Shown here piece after piece: positions 9,111 through 20,139 of a stretch of DNA of 64,000 nt. The first letter of the stretch is position 1. The number at the start of each line of letters is the position of its first letter. Made by a program: the position numbers and the translations under genes. The notes below the pieces were generated by a model that had not been told where the DNA came from, did not search any database, and saw only the letters and a list, made by a program, of their open reading frames with translations. The stretch covers positions 1 through 64,000 of the forward strand of contig NZ_VWXK01000006.1 in NCBI RefSeq assembly GCF_011752565.1. The letters are read 5' to 3'. The DNA is from Pantoea sp. Ap-967 (GTDB lineage: Bacteria; Pseudomonadota; Gammaproteobacteria; Pseudomonadales; Pseudomonadaceae).

Positions 9111-11419
9111 CCCTGCGCCCCTCCGATCAGTTCGACCACGGCGTCCAGCAGCGCATCATCATGGAAGCTGGCTTTTGCCAAATAGTAGTCGGCCCCGGCA
9201 TCCAGGCCACGCCGGCGGTCTTCTTCACGGTCCTTGTACGACACCACCATCACCGGCAAGGCTTGCAGGCGCTGGTCGCGGCGCACCAGGGTGACCAGCT
9301 CGATACCGTCCATGCGCGGCATGTCGATGTCGGTGATCAACAGGTCGAAATCTTCGCCGCGCAGGGCATTCCAGCCGTCCATGCCATCCACCGCCACGGC
9401 CACGTCGTAGCCGCGGTTGCTCAGCAGCTTGCGCTGCAGTTCGCGCACGGTGAGTGAGTCGTCGACCACCAGCACGCGCTTGCGGCTGACCCCGCGGGCA
9501 CCTTGGCCGCCACGCTCGATGCGCTCCAGGCGGCCGGTGCTGAGCAACTTCTCCACCGAGCGCAGGAGGTCTTCGACGTCGATGATCAACACCACCGAGC
9601 CGTCGTCGAGCAAGGCGCCGGAGGAGATGTCCTGGACCTTGCCCAGGCGCGGGTCCAGGGGCATCACCACCAGCACCCGCTCACCGACCAGGCGCTCCAC
9701 TGCCACCCCGTACAGCTGCTCACGCTCACGAATCACCACCACCCGCAGGCTGCTGGCCTCGCCATGCCCGGCCGGGCGGTTGAGCAACTGGCTGGCAGCT
9801 ACCAGGCCGATATGCCGGCCCTCGTGCCAGAAGTGCTGGCGGCCCTCGATCTGCACGATGTCGTCGGCGGCCACCTCCAGGGTGCGCTCGATATGCGCCA
9901 GCGGGAAGGCATACGCTTCGCCTCCCACCTCCACCACCAGGCTACGCACCACCGACAGCGTCAGCGGGACTTCCAGGTGGAAGCGGCAGCCCTGGCCGGC
10001 AACCTGGCTCAGCACGATGGCGCCGCGCAGGTCGCGGACCATGTGCTGCACCGCATCCAGCCCCACGCCACGCCCGGACACCTCGGTGACCCGGTCGCGC
10101 AGGCTGAAACCCGGCAGGAACAGGAAGGTCAGCAGCTCGGCCTCGCTCATCTGCGCCACCGTCTCGGCCGGCGACAGGCCGCGCTCGACAATGCTGCGCT
10201 GCAGGCGCGCCAGGTCGATGCCGGCGCCGTCATCGATCAGCTCAAGGATCAGCATGCCAGCCTGGTGCGAGGCGCGCAGGCGGATGGTGCCCTCCTCCAC
10301 CTTGCCAGCCAGCAGGCGCTGTTCGGGCTGTTCGATGCCGTGGTCGACGGCATTGCGCAGCAGGTGGGTCAGCGGCGCCTCAAGCTTTTCCAGCACATCG
10401 CGGTCAACCTGGGTCTTGTCGCCCTCGATTTGCAGCCGTACTTGCTTGCCCAGCGAGCGGCCCAAGTCGCGCACCATGCGGCTCTGGCCGGCCAGCACAT
10501 CGGCGAACGGGCGCATGCGGCAGGCCAATGCGGTGTCGTACAGCAACTGTGCACGCTGGCTGGCCTGCCAGCCGAAGGCATCGAGGTCGGCAGCCTGCTG
10601 CTGCAGGGTCTGTTGGGTTTCGGCCAGCAGCCGTTGGGTCTGGGCCAGTGCCTCGAGCACCTCCAGGCTCTGGCCGCTGCTCTCCAGCTGCGCCTTCAGG
10701 CCGTCGAGGGCACGCATGCCCTGGCCGTGCATGCGCTTGAGGCGCTGCAGGGTGGCCAGGTAAGGCTTGAGCCGCTGGGTTTCGACCAGCGACTTGCTCG
10801 ACAGGTCGAGCAGGCTGTTGAGGCGGTCGGCGGTCACTCGCAACACCCGCTCGCCACCTTCGCCGCCCCGTTTGCCCGGCTTGTGGGGCGCCACGGGCGC
10901 GGTTGACGCCGTGGGCTCAGGTTCCAGCGCCAGCTCGGGTTCCGGGGTAACCGGCATAACTGGCGGCAAAGGCGCAGGCTTCGGCGCCTCGACATGGGCA
11001 ATGGGCGCAGCAGGGGCGACAGGGGCGGCAGCTGGGTCCAGCAGGCTGGCCATATGCACCAGGAAGCCTGGCACGGCCGCCTCGCCATTCGGGTCGCCCG
11101 GCGTAGCAATGTGCAGCAGCAGGTCGGTGCCGCGCAACAAGGCATCGATGTGCTCGGTACGCAGCCGCAGGCGGCCTTCCTGGGCGGCGACCAGGCAGTC
11201 TTCCATCACATGGGCGACGCTGACCCCGGCATCGATGCCGACGATGCGCGCCGCGCCCTTGAGCGAGTGGGCCGCGCGCATGCACGCTTCCAGCTGGTCG
11301 GCCAGGGTCGGGTCGCGTTCCAGTGCCATCAGGCCAGTGCTGAGCACCTGGGTCTGTGCCTCGGCCTCCAGGCTGAACAGTTCGAGCAGCGAGGCGTCGC
11401 GCATTTGCTCCGGGGTCAT
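9107..11419 (-). CDS. wspE: WspE, CheA-like hybrid histidine kinase
   Basis: About 770 residues: an N-terminal HPt domain with the phosphorylated His51 in [14 protein letters not shown], a Pro/Ala-rich linker, dimerisation and HATPase domains (H-box region [10 protein letters not shown]), a CheW-like regulatory domain, and a C-terminal receiver whose phosphoacceptor is about Asp697 in [11 protein letters not shown]. It phosphorylates WspR and WspF. The start at 11419 is chosen because this ATG overlaps the wspD stop (ATGA); the frame stays open further upstream but would run inside wspD. Confidence 0.96.
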   Translation of the reverse strand: MTPEQMRDASLLELFSLEAEAQTQVLSTGLMALERDPTLADQLEACMRAAHSLKGAARIVGIDAGVSVAHVMEDCLVAAQEGRLRLRTEHIDALLRGTDLLLHIATPGDPNGEAAVPGFLVHMASLLDPAAAPVAPAAPIAHVEAPKPAPLPPVMPVTPEPELALEPEPTASTAPVAPHKPGKRGGEGGERVLRVTADRLNSLLDLSSKSLVETQRLKPYLATLQRLKRMHGQGMRALDGLKAQLESSGQSLEVLEALAQTQRLLAETQQTLQQQAADLDAFGWQASQRAQLLYDTALACRMRPFADVLAGQSRMVRDLGRSLGKQVRLQIEGDKTQVDRDVLEKLEAPLTHLLRNAVDHGIEQPEQRLLAGKVEEGTIRLRASHQAGMLILELIDDGAGIDLARLQRSIVERGLSPAETVAQMSEAELLTFLFLPGFSLRDRVTEVSGRGVGLDAVQHMVRDLRGAIVLSQVAGQGCRFHLEVPLTLSVVRSLVVEVGGEAYAFPLAHIERTLEVAADDIVQIEGRQHFWHEGRHIGLVAASQLLNRPAGHGEASSLRVVVIREREQLYGVAVERLVGERVLVVMPLDPRLGKVQDISSGALLDDGSVVLIIDVEDLLRSVEKLLSTGRLERIERGGQGARGVSRKRVLVVDDSLTVRELQRKLLSNRGYDVAVAVDGMDGWNALRGEDFDLLITDIDMPRMDGIELVTLVRRDQRLQALPVMVVSYKDREEDRRRGLDAGADYYLAKASFHDDALLDAVVELIGGAQG

Positions 11420-12084
11420 GACAGGCTCCGTTGCACGGCAGACAGTAAGTAATGGTCGTCCAGCACGCGCACGCTGCGCCCGCGCCACTGCAGCACGGCC
11501 GCCGTGAAGGGTGCGGCCTCTTCGGCAGCGCCCAGCCGTTCGGGTGCCAGGCGGTGGATGCCGTCGATCTCGTCCACCGCCATCACCACCGGCCCACCCG
11601 CCGCGGCGAGAATCAGCATGCGCGGCATCGCCCGGCCGCTGCGGGCCTGCTCGGGCAAGCGCTCAACGCCGAGCAGGTCGCCCAACGACAGGCACGGCAC
11701 CAATGCGCCGCGGACGTTGGCCACCCCTTGCAGCACCCGCGAGCGCTGGTGTGGCAGGGAGTGCACCGGCTGCAGCGGGGCGATCTCGGCCAGGCAGGCG
11801 GTGGCCAGCGCCAGCCACTCTTCACCCAGGCGGAACAACAGCAGCGAACGGCCGCTGGCGGTTTGCTCCGGCGCCGGGGCAGGTGCCTGGTCGTCCTCGA
11901 CCAGGGCATAGCGGTCGAGCAAGCGGGTGGCCGCTGCGGCCTGCACTTCGCAGTTACGGCAATGAATGTGCCGTTCCAGCAGCGGGCACTGCTTGTTGCC
12001 ATGCACGCCAATGCGGTTCCAGCAATCGTCGATGCGCTCACTGTCCTCGGCGAGCAGTTCGATGGTGCTTTCGACATTCATCAT
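11416..12084 (-). CDS. wspD: WspD, CheW-like coupling protein
   Basis: A 222-residue CheW-domain protein with an N-terminal extension of about 80 residues containing a cysteine cluster (CWNR, CPLLERHIHCRNC). The CheW domain begins near SLLLFRLGEEWLALA. It couples the receptor WspA to the kinase WspE. The start overlaps the wspC stop and the stop overlaps the wspE start, both by four bases, so translation is coupled. Two different CheW-type proteins (WspB and WspD) are normal for this pathway. Confidence 0.94.
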   Translation of the reverse strand: MMNVESTIELLAEDSERIDDCWNRIGVHGNKQCPLLERHIHCRNCEVQAAAATRLLDRYALVEDDQAPAPAPEQTASGRSLLLFRLGEEWLALATACLAEIAPLQPVHSLPHQRSRVLQGVANVRGALVPCLSLGDLLGVERLPEQARSGRAMPRMLILAAAGGPVVMAVDEIDGIHRLAPERLGAAEEAAPFTAAVLQWRGRSVRVLDDHYLLSAVQRSLS

Positions 12085-13325
12085 TCAGCCCCCCGGCCAG
12101 CACGCGCCGCACGCGCCTGCAGGCGCCGGGCGCCGGCCTCGTCGCCCTGGGCCGCCAGCAAGGTGGCCAGGTGCAGCAGGGCCTCGGGGTGCTGAGGCTC
12201 CAGGTACAAGGCCTTGCGGTAATGGGTGAGCGCCTGTTGCGCATCGCCTTCGGTATCGCTGAGCAGCCCCAGCCAGTAATACACCTGCGCCTTGGGCGGG
12301 AACTGTTGCAAATAGCGCTGGCAACTGGCGCGGGCCTGGGCACTGTCGCCAGCATTGGCCTGGCGGGCGATGTCGGCGAGCAACTGGCTTTCGCTTTCGC
12401 CTTGCCCCCTCGGCGGGGCAACGGCCACCGGGGCCGGCATCGGTCGCGCAGGCAGCGCTGGCACGGGCCTACCCGGCGCCGCCGGGGCTGGCCGGCTGGC
12501 CAGGGGCCGCACGGGCGCAGCTGGCGTTGCCTCGGCCTGGCGCACGTAGGCGAAGGACTGGGCGATGCCCAGGGGCCGCATGCCCAAACGCGCCAGCAGG
12601 CTGCCTTCGGCCGGGCCGATGAACAGCACGCCGTGGGCGTTGGCCAGCCCCTTGAGCACTTCGAATACCCGTTGCTGGGTTGGCACGTCGAAATAGATCA
12701 GCAGGTTGCGGCAGAACACGAAATCGTACTGGCCATTGCGGCTGGCCAGTGCCGGGTCGAGCACGTTGCCCACCTGCAGGCTCACTTGCCGGCGCACCCG
12801 CTCGTCGAGCACGTGGTTGTCCGCGAACACCTGGAAGTGCCGGTCACGAAACGCAAGGTCGGTGCCGCGGAACGAGTTGCGCCCGTATTCGGCTTGCACG
12901 CCTTTGGCCACGGAACTGGGGCTGATGTCGATGCCGTCGATGTGGAACGCCCCTGGGCTGATGCCCGCATCGAGCAGGGCCATGGCCAGGGAATAAGGTT
13001 CCTCGCCAGTGGAGCTTGGCAGGCTGAGCAAGCGCAACGGGCGTTCGCCCGCCAGTTCAGCCAGGCGCTTGTGGGCCAGGCCAACCAGGGCGGTGAACGA
13101 CTCGGGATAACGGAAGAACCAGGTTTCCGGAACGATCACCGCCTCGATCAGCGCCAGTTGCTCATCCGCCGACTGCTGCAGGCGCAACCAGTAGTCGTCG
13201 AGGTCGGCAGCCGCCAGGGCCGCGCAGCGCTGACGCAAGGCGCGCTCGACCATCGGCACCCCCACCGATTCGACATCCAGGCCAATACGCTCTTGCAGGT
13301 AACGGAAGAAACGTTGCTCGTTCAT
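12081..13325 (-). CDS. wspC: WspC, CheR-like methyltransferase with C-terminal TPR region
   Basis: A 414-residue chemoreceptor methyltransferase. The CheR domain fills about residues 1-270 (ETWFFRYPESF, SLPSSTGEEPYSLAM for S-adenosylmethionine binding, YDFVFCRNLLIYF). A Pro/Ala linker leads to a TPR-like tail (YYWLGLLSDTEGDAQQALTHYRKALYLEP). It methylates WspA and opposes WspF. Starts and stops overlap those of wspB and wspD by four bases. Confidence 0.95.
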   Translation of the reverse strand: MNEQRFFRYLQERIGLDVESVGVPMVERALRQRCAALAAADLDDYWLRLQQSADEQLALIEAVIVPETWFFRYPESFTALVGLAHKRLAELAGERPLRLLSLPSSTGEEPYSLAMALLDAGISPGAFHIDGIDISPSSVAKGVQAEYGRNSFRGTDLAFRDRHFQVFADNHVLDERVRRQVSLQVGNVLDPALASRNGQYDFVFCRNLLIYFDVPTQQRVFEVLKGLANAHGVLFIGPAEGSLLARLGMRPLGIAQSFAYVRQAEATPAAPVRPLASRPAPAAPGRPVPALPARPMPAPVAVAPPRGQGESESQLLADIARQANAGDSAQARASCQRYLQQFPPKAQVYYWLGLLSDTEGDAQQALTHYRKALYLEPQHPEALLHLATLLAAQGDEAGARRLQARAARAGRGAE

Positions 13326-13831
13326 GCCGTCACCTGGCCGGGCTCGGCGGGAAACAGCAGCTCGCGCACGGCCTCGGGCAGCAGGTCATTCACCTCGATG
13401 CGCTGCAGCAGGCCCTGGGCATCCTGGCGAACCGGGCCCAAATAGGGTGCCTGGCCATTGTCCAGGCCATACGGCTGGAACTCCTCGGGGGCGCAGCGCA
13501 GGGTATCGGTGGCCTGCTCCAGGATCAGGCCCAGCACCTGCTGCTGGCAGTAACGCACCAGTACCAGGCGGGTGCTGGTGCGCTCGGCGGCCGGCTGGGC
13601 GAAGCTCAACGCGCACAGGTCGACCACCGGCACCAGCGCGCCGCGGTGGGCGAGAATACCGGCCACCCAGGCCGGCGCCTGGGCAATCGGCTTGAGCGGG
13701 CGACGCGGCAGCACTTCGATCACTTCGTGAACATCCAGGGCGAAGCGCTGGCCGCCCAGGCGAAACTGCAGGTACAGCGTACCCTTGGCGCTGGCCGCCT
13801 CGGGCGCATGGGAATGCAGGTGCAGGTCCAT
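13322..13831 (-). CDS. wspB: WspB, CheW-like coupling protein
   Basis: A 169-residue single CheW domain (YLQFRLGGQRFALDVHEVIE to the end) that links WspA to WspE. It starts 9 bases downstream of wspA and overlaps the wspC start by four bases. Confidence 0.94.
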   Translation of the reverse strand: MDLHLHSHAPEAASAKGTLYLQFRLGGQRFALDVHEVIEVLPRRPLKPIAQAPAWVAGILAHRGALVPVVDLCALSFAQPAAERTSTRLVLVRYCQQQVLGLILEQATDTLRCAPEEFQPYGLDNGQAPYLGPVRQDAQGLLQRIEVNDLLPEAVRELLFPAEPGQVTA

Positions 13832-13840
13832 GGCGGGCGG

Positions 13841-15463
13841 TCAGACCTTGAACCGCGATACACCACCGCGCAAGCCTGCAGCCACCTGGCTCAGCTCGTC
13901 GATGGCGAAGCTGGCCTGGCGCAGCGATTCTACCGTCTGGGTGCTGGCATCGCTGAGCTGGGCCAAGGCCTGGTTGATCTGCTCGGCACCGGTGGCCTGG
14001 GCCTGCATGCCTTCGTTGACCATCAACACGCGCGGCGCCAGTGCCTGCACCTGGTGAATGATCTGGCTCAGTTGCTCGCCCACCTGCTGCACCTCGAACA
14101 TGCCGCGGCGCACCTCTTCGGAGAACTTGTCCATGCCCATCACCCCAGCCGACACCGCCGACTGAATCTCGCGCACCATCTGCTCGATGTCGTAGGTGGC
14201 CACGGCGGTCTGGTCGGCCAGGCGACGCACCTCGGTGGCGACCACGGCAAAGCCGCGGCCATATTCACCGGCCTTTTCCGCTTCGATGGCCGCATTGAGC
14301 GACAGCAGGTTGGTCTGGTCGGCCACCTTGACGATGGTCACCACCATTTGCGTGATGTTGCTGGCTTTCTCGTTGAGGATGCCCAGCTTGGCATTGACCA
14401 GGTCGGCGGCGCCCATGACCTGGTGCATGGTTTCTTCCATGCGCGCCAGGCCTTGCTGGCCGGAGCCGGCCAGGCTCGACGCCTGGTCCGCTGCACTGGT
14501 GACCTCGGTCATGGTGCGCACCAGGTCACGCGAGGTGGCGGCGATTTCCCGCGAGGTGGCGCCAATCTCGGTGGTGGTGGCGGCGGTTTCGGTGGCGGTG
14601 GCCTGCTGCTGCTTGGAGGTGGCGGCAATTTCGGTCACCGAGGTGGTCACCTGCACCGACGAGCGCTGGGCCTGGGCCACCAGGTTGGCCAGGGCCTCGG
14701 CCATTTCGTTGAAGCCGCTTTCGATGGCGCCGAATTCGTCCTTGCGGTCCAGGCTCAGGCGCATGCTCAGGTCGCCCGAACGCAGTTTATCCAGGGCATG
14801 CACCACCCGCTGAACCGGCGCGGTGATGGCGCGCATCAGCAACAGGCCGCAGATGCCGGCGGCAACGATGGCCAGCAGCAACGACACCATCATGCTGCCC
14901 TTGGCAGTGCTGACGGCGCTGACGATCTCGTGGGTAGCAGCGTCGGCAGATTCGCGGTTGCGCTCGATCACCGTGTTCAGGTGCTTGCGGCCCTCGACCC
15001 AAGCCGGCGTCAGCTCTGCGGTAATCAACCGCTCGGCCTCGGCGTACTGGCGTTGCCGGTAGGCCTGAAGCACTTCGCCCACCAGCCTGAGGTAGTTTTC
15101 CTCAAGTTTGACGAAGGTGTCGAAGCTGGCCTGGTCATCGCTGGACTGGATGGTGGCCTGGTAGCTCGCCATGTGCTGCTTGAGGCGGTCGTCGAAGCTT
15201 TTGAACAGCTCCATGTCGGCCGAGGTGATCTCGCGGTGGCTGGACAGCCCTACCAGCTGCTGGCTGGTGACGTAGCTGTCGACCCAGGCGCTGCGGATCA
15301 TCGAGCTGTAGTAGACCCCTGGAATGCTGTCGGTGCCTACCGCTTCCTCAGCGCTTTCGATCGTCACCAATCGCGAGTAGGCCGCCACGATCATCAGCAG
15401 CATGATGGCGATGATCACGGCGAAACTTGCCAGGATCCGTTGGCGCAACGTCCAGTTTTTCAC
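13841..15463 (-). CDS. wspA: WspA, methyl-accepting chemoreceptor for surface contact
   Basis: A 540-residue membrane receptor. TM1 is at about 10-30, a helical periplasmic domain spans 31-185, TM2 is at about 190-212, followed by HAMP and a long cytoplasmic coiled coil. The signalling tip is the conserved [20 protein letters not shown]...[16 protein letters not shown]. In Pseudomonas the Wsp receptor responds to surface growth. The start codon is GTG at 15463, with GAGGG just upstream; it is the first gene of the seven-gene wsp operon. Confidence 0.95.
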   Translation of the reverse strand: MKNWTLRQRILASFAVIIAIMLLMIVAAYSRLVTIESAEEAVGTDSIPGVYYSSMIRSAWVDSYVTSQQLVGLSSHREITSADMELFKSFDDRLKQHMASYQATIQSSDDQASFDTFVKLEENYLRLVGEVLQAYRQRQYAEAERLITAELTPAWVEGRKHLNTVIERNRESADAATHEIVSAVSTAKGSMMVSLLLAIVAAGICGLLLMRAITAPVQRVVHALDKLRSGDLSMRLSLDRKDEFGAIESGFNEMAEALANLVAQAQRSSVQVTTSVTEIAATSKQQQATATETAATTTEIGATSREIAATSRDLVRTMTEVTSAADQASSLAGSGQQGLARMEETMHQVMGAADLVNAKLGILNEKASNITQMVVTIVKVADQTNLLSLNAAIEAEKAGEYGRGFAVVATEVRRLADQTAVATYDIEQMVREIQSAVSAGVMGMDKFSEEVRRGMFEVQQVGEQLSQIIHQVQALAPRVLMVNEGMQAQATGAEQINQALAQLSDASTQTVESLRQASFAIDELSQVAAGLRGGVSRFKV

Positions 15464-15591
15464 ATTCAGCCCTCAGGAATTCACAACGAGCGGGAAAAAT
15501 CGCCGAAGTATAGCCCAGGCTTCCTACGCTTTTGCGGCTGAAATGCGAGGTAATCTGGCCTGATTTCCGAGAAAACAGGCCATTTGCCACT

Positions 15592-15882
15592 TCACTGGCC
15601 TGCAGCGAGCCGTACCTGGGCCTCCAATTCCTGGCGCAGGGCCGGCTCCAGGCGCAACTGGCGGGCCAATTCGTCCAGGTAGGCGCGCTCCATGAAGTTT
15701 TCCTGATCGACCATCATCACGCTGGCCAGGTACATCTCGGCGGCCATCTCCGGCGTTTGCGCGGCGCGGGCGACCTCGGCCGGGTCCAGCGGCTTGTTGA
15801 GTTCATCGTGCAGCCAGTGCTGCAGCTCGCGATCGTTGTCCAGGCGGGTGAACTCGCCTTCAATCAGGGCCCGGGTGTTCAT
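15592..15882 (-). CDS. Shortened DUF533 (TerB-like) protein, possibly an internal-deletion product
   Basis: A 96-residue protein. From residue 6 (LIEGEF) on it matches what I know as the C-terminal TerB-like half of the DUF533/YebE family, including the AAEMYLASVMMVD segment. Family members are usually about 220-240 residues with a glycine-rich membrane-proximal N-terminal half. Here the start MNTR, typical of the full-length N terminus, is joined directly to the C-terminal half. A GGAG Shine-Dalgarno seven bases before the ATG at 15882 supports this start. I infer an in-frame internal deletion; it could also be a naturally short paralogue. No partner gene is adjacent. Confidence 0.7.
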   Translation of the reverse strand: MNTRALIEGEFTRLDNDRELQHWLHDELNKPLDPAEVARAAQTPEMAAEMYLASVMMVDQENFMERAYLDELARQLRLEPALRQELEAQVRLAAGQ

Positions 15883-16099
15883 GCGCGCGTCTCCAAGCGT
15901 TGAGAGGGAACGGCCAGCGTAAGGCCTGCCGGTGTTGCAGCCACCTGGGGATTTGCTTCGGGATGTTGCGTTGGCCTGGCAAAAGCCGACTAGACTCGAA
16001 ATCGCCAAGCCCTGCACCTGCGCACTACGCTTATAACGATTGCACCACTGCTTGCTGGATGACTGCCCCGACCAAGATTTCCAATAAAGAGGGAACACC

Positions 16100-17251
16100 A
16101 TGTCAGTGCACAAGACCCTATTGCTCGGCGCCGCCACTGGCGCATTGCTGGCCGGCGCCAGCCTGCAGGCCGCCGAATTGCCCAAGGCGCTCGGCGCCGG
16201 CGAAGGCCAGCTGGATATCGTTGCCTGGCCCGGCTACATCGAGCGTGGCGAAAGCGACAAGGCCTACGACTGGGTGACCGGTTTCGAGAAGGAAACCGGC
16301 TGCAAGGTCAGCGTCAAGACGGCCGCCACGTCCGATGAAATGGTCAGCCTGATGAGCAAGGGCGGCTACGACCTGGTGACCGCCTCCGGCGACGCCTCGC
16401 TGCGCCTGATCGTGGGCAAGCGCGTGCAGCCGATCAACACCGCGCTGATTCCCAACTGGAAGAACATCGACCCGCGCCTGCAGAACGGGGGTTGGTACGT
16501 GGTCGACAAGCAAGTCTATGGCACCCCGTACCAGTGGGGGCCGAACGTGCTGCTGTACAACACCGACACCTTCAAGCAGGCGCCCACCAGCTGGGGCGTG
16601 GTGTTCGAACCGCAGAACCTGCCCGATGGCAAACCGAACAAAGGCCGGGTGCAGGCCTACGACGGGCCGATCTACATCGCCGACGCAGCGCTCTACCTCA
16701 AGGCGGCCAAGCCCGAGCTGGGCATCAAGGACCCCTACGAGCTGAACGAAGCCCAGTACAAGGCCGTGCTCGACCTGCTGCGCCAGCAGCACCCGCTGGT
16801 GCACCGCTATTGGCACGACGCCACGGTACAGATGAGCGATGTGAAGAACGAAGGGGTGGTCGCGTCCAGCTCCTGGGGCTACATGGTCAACGGCTTGAAG
16901 GCAGACAAACAGCCGGTGGCCTCGACCATTCCACAGGAAGGCGCGACCGGCTGGGCCGACACCACCATGCTGCACAGCGAGGCCAAGCACCCCAACTGCG
17001 CCTACAAGTGGATGGACTGGTCGCTGCAGCCGAAGGTGCAAGGCGACGTGGCGGCCTGGTTCGGCTCGCTGCCGGCAGTACCGGCGGCGTGCACCGGCAG
17101 CGAGCTGCTGGGGGCCGATGGGTGCAAGACCAACGGCTTCGACAACTTCGACAAGATCGCCTTCTGGAAAACCCCGCAGGCCCAGGGTGGCAAGTTCGTG
17201 CCCTATAGCCGCTGGACCCAGGACTACATTGCGATCATGGGTGGGCGCTGA
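16100..17251 (+). CDS. ydcS: Polyamine-type ABC transporter substrate-binding protein (YdcS-like)
   Basis: A 383-residue periplasmic binding protein of the PotD/PotF superfamily. The signal peptide (about 1-24) ends at LQAAE. The mature protein begins ...LDIVAWPGYIERG and has the family's YDLVTASGDAS and YGTPYQWGPNVLLYNTD segments. The following ATPase, two permeases and aminobutyraldehyde dehydrogenase match the order of the E. coli ydcSTUV-ydcW(patD) cluster, so a polyamine or related amine is the likely substrate. GAGGG six bases before the ATG supports the start. Confidence 0.92.
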   Translation: MSVHKTLLLGAATGALLAGASLQAAELPKALGAGEGQLDIVAWPGYIERGESDKAYDWVTGFEKETGCKVSVKTAATSDEMVSLMSKGGYDLVTASGDASLRLIVGKRVQPINTALIPNWKNIDPRLQNGGWYVVDKQVYGTPYQWGPNVLLYNTDTFKQAPTSWGVVFEPQNLPDGKPNKGRVQAYDGPIYIADAALYLKAAKPELGIKDPYELNEAQYKAVLDLLRQQHPLVHRYWHDATVQMSDVKNEGVVASSSWGYMVNGLKADKQPVASTIPQEGATGWADTTMLHSEAKHPNCAYKWMDWSLQPKVQGDVAAWFGSLPAVPAACTGSELLGADGCKTNGFDNFDKIAFWKTPQAQGGKFVPYSRWTQDYIAIMGGR

Positions 17252-17264
17252 GGTCGGTTGAGGC

Positions 17265-17353
17265 CTGTAGGGCCCTTTCGCGGGGCAAGCCCGCTCCTAC
17301 AAGGAGATGCGATACCTGTAGGAGCGGGCTTGCCCCGCGAAGAGGCCGGCACA
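17265..17353. repeat. REP pair (inverted) inside the ydcS-ydcT gap
   Basis: Two inverted P. putida-type REPs lie between the binding-protein gene and the ATPase gene. Within an operon such a structure can stabilise the upstream message, which would favour high binding-protein levels. Confidence 0.9.
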
Positions 17354-17381
17354 GGAGAGAGAAGTCCCCAGGAGCCCACAC

Positions 17382-18422
17382 ATGCCCCTAGCCGTGCAGT
17401 TCACCCAGGTTTCCCGCACCTTCGGCGAGGTCAAGGCCGTCGACCACGTCAGCATCGACATCGAAGATGGCGAGTTCTTCTCCATGCTAGGCCCTTCCGG
17501 CTCGGGCAAGACCACCTGCCTGCGCCTGATCGCCGGTTTCGAACAACCCAGCAGTGGCTCCATTCGCATTCATGGCGTGGAGGCGGCCGGCGTGCCGCCC
17601 TACCAACGCGACGTGAATACCGTGTTCCAGGACTACGCCCTGTTCCCGCACATGAATGTGCGCGACAACATTGCCTACGGCCTCAAGGTCAAGGGCGTGG
17701 CCAAGCCCGAGCGCCTGGCGCGTGCCGAGGAAGCACTGGCCATGGTCGCCCTGGCCGGCTACGGTGAGCGCAAGCCGGTGCAGTTGTCCGGTGGCCAACG
17801 CCAACGGGTGGCCCTGGCCCGCGCCCTGGTCAACCGGCCACGGGTACTGCTGCTCGACGAGCCGTTGGGCGCACTGGACCTGAAGCTGCGCGAGCAGATG
17901 CAGGGCGAGCTGAAGAAGCTGCAACGGCAACTGGGCATCACCTTCATCTTCGTCACCCACGACCAGACCGAGGCCCTGTCGATGTCCGACCGGGTGGCAG
18001 TGTTCAACCGAGGCCGCATCGAGCAGGTCGACTCGCCGCGCAACCTCTACATGCAGCCCGCCACCACGTTCGTTGCCGAGTTCGTCGGCACCTCCAACGT
18101 GATCCGTGGCGAGCTGGCCGAGCAGCTCAGCGGCCAGCGTGCGCCGTTTTCCATCCGCCCTGAACATATCCGCCTGGCGGCCCAGGCCAGCCCAGGGCAG
18201 GACGTGCAGGTCAGCGGCCTGCTGCGCGACATCCAGTACCAGGGCAGCGCCACCCGTTATGAGGTGCAACTGGCCGGCGGCCAGCTGCTGGCCGTAAGCC
18301 ACGCCAACGACCGTTGGCAGGCGCAGCCCCTGCCCTGGCAAACCGGCCAGCAGGTCGAGCTGCACTGGCCACGGGAAGCGATGACGGCGCTGCAGGAAAG
18401 CCTGCCGGGCGAGGGCCGCTGA
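17382..18422 (+). CDS. ydcT: ABC transporter ATP-binding protein (YdcT/PotA-like)
   Basis: A 346-residue ATPase that powers uptake by the neighbouring permeases. Walker A is GPSGSGKTT (37-45), the signature LSGGQ is at 135-139, Walker B with the catalytic Glu is VLLLDE (155-160), and the switch His is in FVTHDQTEALSM. A C-terminal TOBE-like domain follows. AGGAG lies seven bases upstream of the ATG. One base separates it from the first permease gene. Confidence 0.96.
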   Translation: MPLAVQFTQVSRTFGEVKAVDHVSIDIEDGEFFSMLGPSGSGKTTCLRLIAGFEQPSSGSIRIHGVEAAGVPPYQRDVNTVFQDYALFPHMNVRDNIAYGLKVKGVAKPERLARAEEALAMVALAGYGERKPVQLSGGQRQRVALARALVNRPRVLLLDEPLGALDLKLREQMQGELKKLQRQLGITFIFVTHDQTEALSMSDRVAVFNRGRIEQVDSPRNLYMQPATTFVAEFVGTSNVIRGELAEQLSGQRAPFSIRPEHIRLAAQASPGQDVQVSGLLRDIQYQGSATRYEVQLAGGQLLAVSHANDRWQAQPLPWQTGQQVELHWPREAMTALQESLPGEGR

Positions 18423-18423
18423 C

Positions 18424-19326
18424 ATGCGTGGCCTGGCCAACCTGTTGTACCGGCGCCCCAACCTGTACCTGGCGCTGCTGCTGATTCCGCCGCTGACCTG
18501 GTTCGGCGCGATCTACCTGGGCTCGCTGCTGAACCTGCTGTGGCAGGGCTTCTACACCTTCGACGACTTCACCATGGCGGTGACCCCGGACCTGACCCTG
18601 GGCAACTTCGCCGCCCTGTTCAACCCGTCCAACTTCGACATCATCCTGCGCACCCTGGCCATGGCCGTGGCGGTATCGCTGGCCAGCGCAGTGCTGGCGT
18701 TCCCCATCGCCTACTACATGGCGCGCTACACCCGGGGCAAAACCAAGGCGTTCTTCTACATCGCGGTAATGATGCCGATGTGGGCCAGCTACATCGTCAA
18801 GACCTACGCCTGGACCCTGCTGCTGGCCAAGGGTGGTGTGGCCCAGTGGTTCATCCAGCAACTGCACCTGGAGCCCCTGCTGCAGGCCGTGCTGGCGGTG
18901 CCGGGGGTGGGCGGCAGCACGCTGTCGACCTCGCACCTGGGGCGGTTCCTGGTGTTCGTGTACATCTGGCTGCCGTTCATGATCCTACCGATCCAGGCCG
19001 CCCTGGAGCGCCTGCCGCCCTCGTTGCTGCAGGCTTCGGCGGACCTCGGCGCGCGCCCCGGGCAAACCTTCGTGCAGGTGATTCTGCCGCTGTCGATCCC
19101 GGGCATCGCCGCCGGCTCGATCTTCACCTTCTCGCTGACCCTGGGCGACTTCATCGTGCCGCAGTTGGTCGGCCCGCCGGGTTACTTCATCGGCAGCATG
19201 GTCTATGCCCAACAGGGGGCGATCGGCAACATGCCGATGGCGGCCGCCTTTACCCTGGTGCCGATCGTGCTGATCGCCGTGTACCTGGCCATCGTCAAAC
19301 GCCTGGGGGCCTTCGATGCACTCTGA
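18424..19326 (+). CDS. ydcU: ABC transporter permease (YdcU/PotB-like)
   Basis: A 300-residue inner-membrane permease with about six hydrophobic segments. The cytoplasmic EAA-type loop that contacts the ATPase is visible near [17 protein letters not shown]. It pairs with the next permease as a heterodimer. It starts one base after the ydcT stop and overlaps ydcV by 11 bases. Confidence 0.94.
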   Translation: MRGLANLLYRRPNLYLALLLIPPLTWFGAIYLGSLLNLLWQGFYTFDDFTMAVTPDLTLGNFAALFNPSNFDIILRTLAMAVAVSLASAVLAFPIAYYMARYTRGKTKAFFYIAVMMPMWASYIVKTYAWTLLLAKGGVAQWFIQQLHLEPLLQAVLAVPGVGGSTLSTSHLGRFLVFVYIWLPFMILPIQAALERLPPSLLQASADLGARPGQTFVQVILPLSIPGIAAGSIFTFSLTLGDFIVPQLVGPPGYFIGSMVYAQQGAIGNMPMAAAFTLVPIVLIAVYLAIVKRLGAFDAL

Positions 19327-20122
19327 ACAAGCGTCCGTCGGCCTGCGCCTGGCCGCCTGGGGCGGGTTGGTGTTCCTGCACTTCCCGATCCTGATCATCG
19401 TGCTGTATGCCTTCAACACCGAAGACGCCGCATTCAGTTTCCCGCCCAAGGGGTTTACCCTGAACTGGTTCGCCGTGGCCTTCGCCCGCCCCGATGTGCT
19501 CGACGCCATCAAGCTGTCGCTGCAGGTGGCGTGCCTGGCCACGCTGATTGCCCTGGTGCTCGGCACCCTGGCCTCGGCGGCGCTGTACCGGCGCAATTTC
19601 TTTGGCAAGGAAAACATTTCACTGATGCTGATATTGCCCATCGCCCTGCCCGGCATCATCACCGGTATCGCCCTGCTGTCGGCGTTCAAGACCCTGGGCA
19701 TCGAGCCTGGGGTGTTCACCATCGTGGTGGGCCACGCCACGTTCTGCGTGGTGATCGTCTACAACAACGTCATCGCCCGCCTGCGGCGGACCTCGCAGAG
19801 CTTGATCGAGGCGTCGATGGACCTGGGCGCCGACGGCTGGCAGACATTTCGCTACATCATCCTGCCCAACCTCGGCTCGGCGCTGCTGGCCGGTGGCATG
19901 CTGGCCTTCGCCCTGTCGTTCGACGAGATCATCGTCACCACCTTCACCGCCGGCCACGAGCGCACACTGCCGATCTGGCTGCTCAACCAGCTCAGCCGCC
20001 CGCGCGACGTGCCGGTGACCAACGTGGTCGCCATGCTGGTGATGCTGGTGACCATGCTGCCGATTCTCGGCGCCTACTACCTGACCCGCGGCGGTGAAAG
20101 CGTCGCAGGCAGCGGCAAATGA
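19316..20122 (+). CDS. ydcV: ABC transporter permease (YdcV/PotC-like)
   Basis: A 268-residue second permease with about six membrane segments and an EAA-type loop ([17 protein letters not shown]). Its start lies inside the end of ydcU, indicating coupled translation and equimolar assembly. Confidence 0.94.
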   Translation: MHSEQASVGLRLAAWGGLVFLHFPILIIVLYAFNTEDAAFSFPPKGFTLNWFAVAFARPDVLDAIKLSLQVACLATLIALVLGTLASAALYRRNFFGKENISLMLILPIALPGIITGIALLSAFKTLGIEPGVFTIVVGHATFCVVIVYNNVIARLRRTSQSLIEASMDLGADGWQTFRYIILPNLGSALLAGGMLAFALSFDEIIVTTFTAGHERTLPIWLLNQLSRPRDVPVTNVVAMLVMLVTMLPILGAYYLTRGGESVAGSGK

Positions 20123-20139
20123 CCTTCAAGGAGCCCTTC

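Noticed and set aside
9503..10906. 467-codon plus-strand frame inside wspE
   Set aside because: Antisense shadow of a complete CheA-like kinase.
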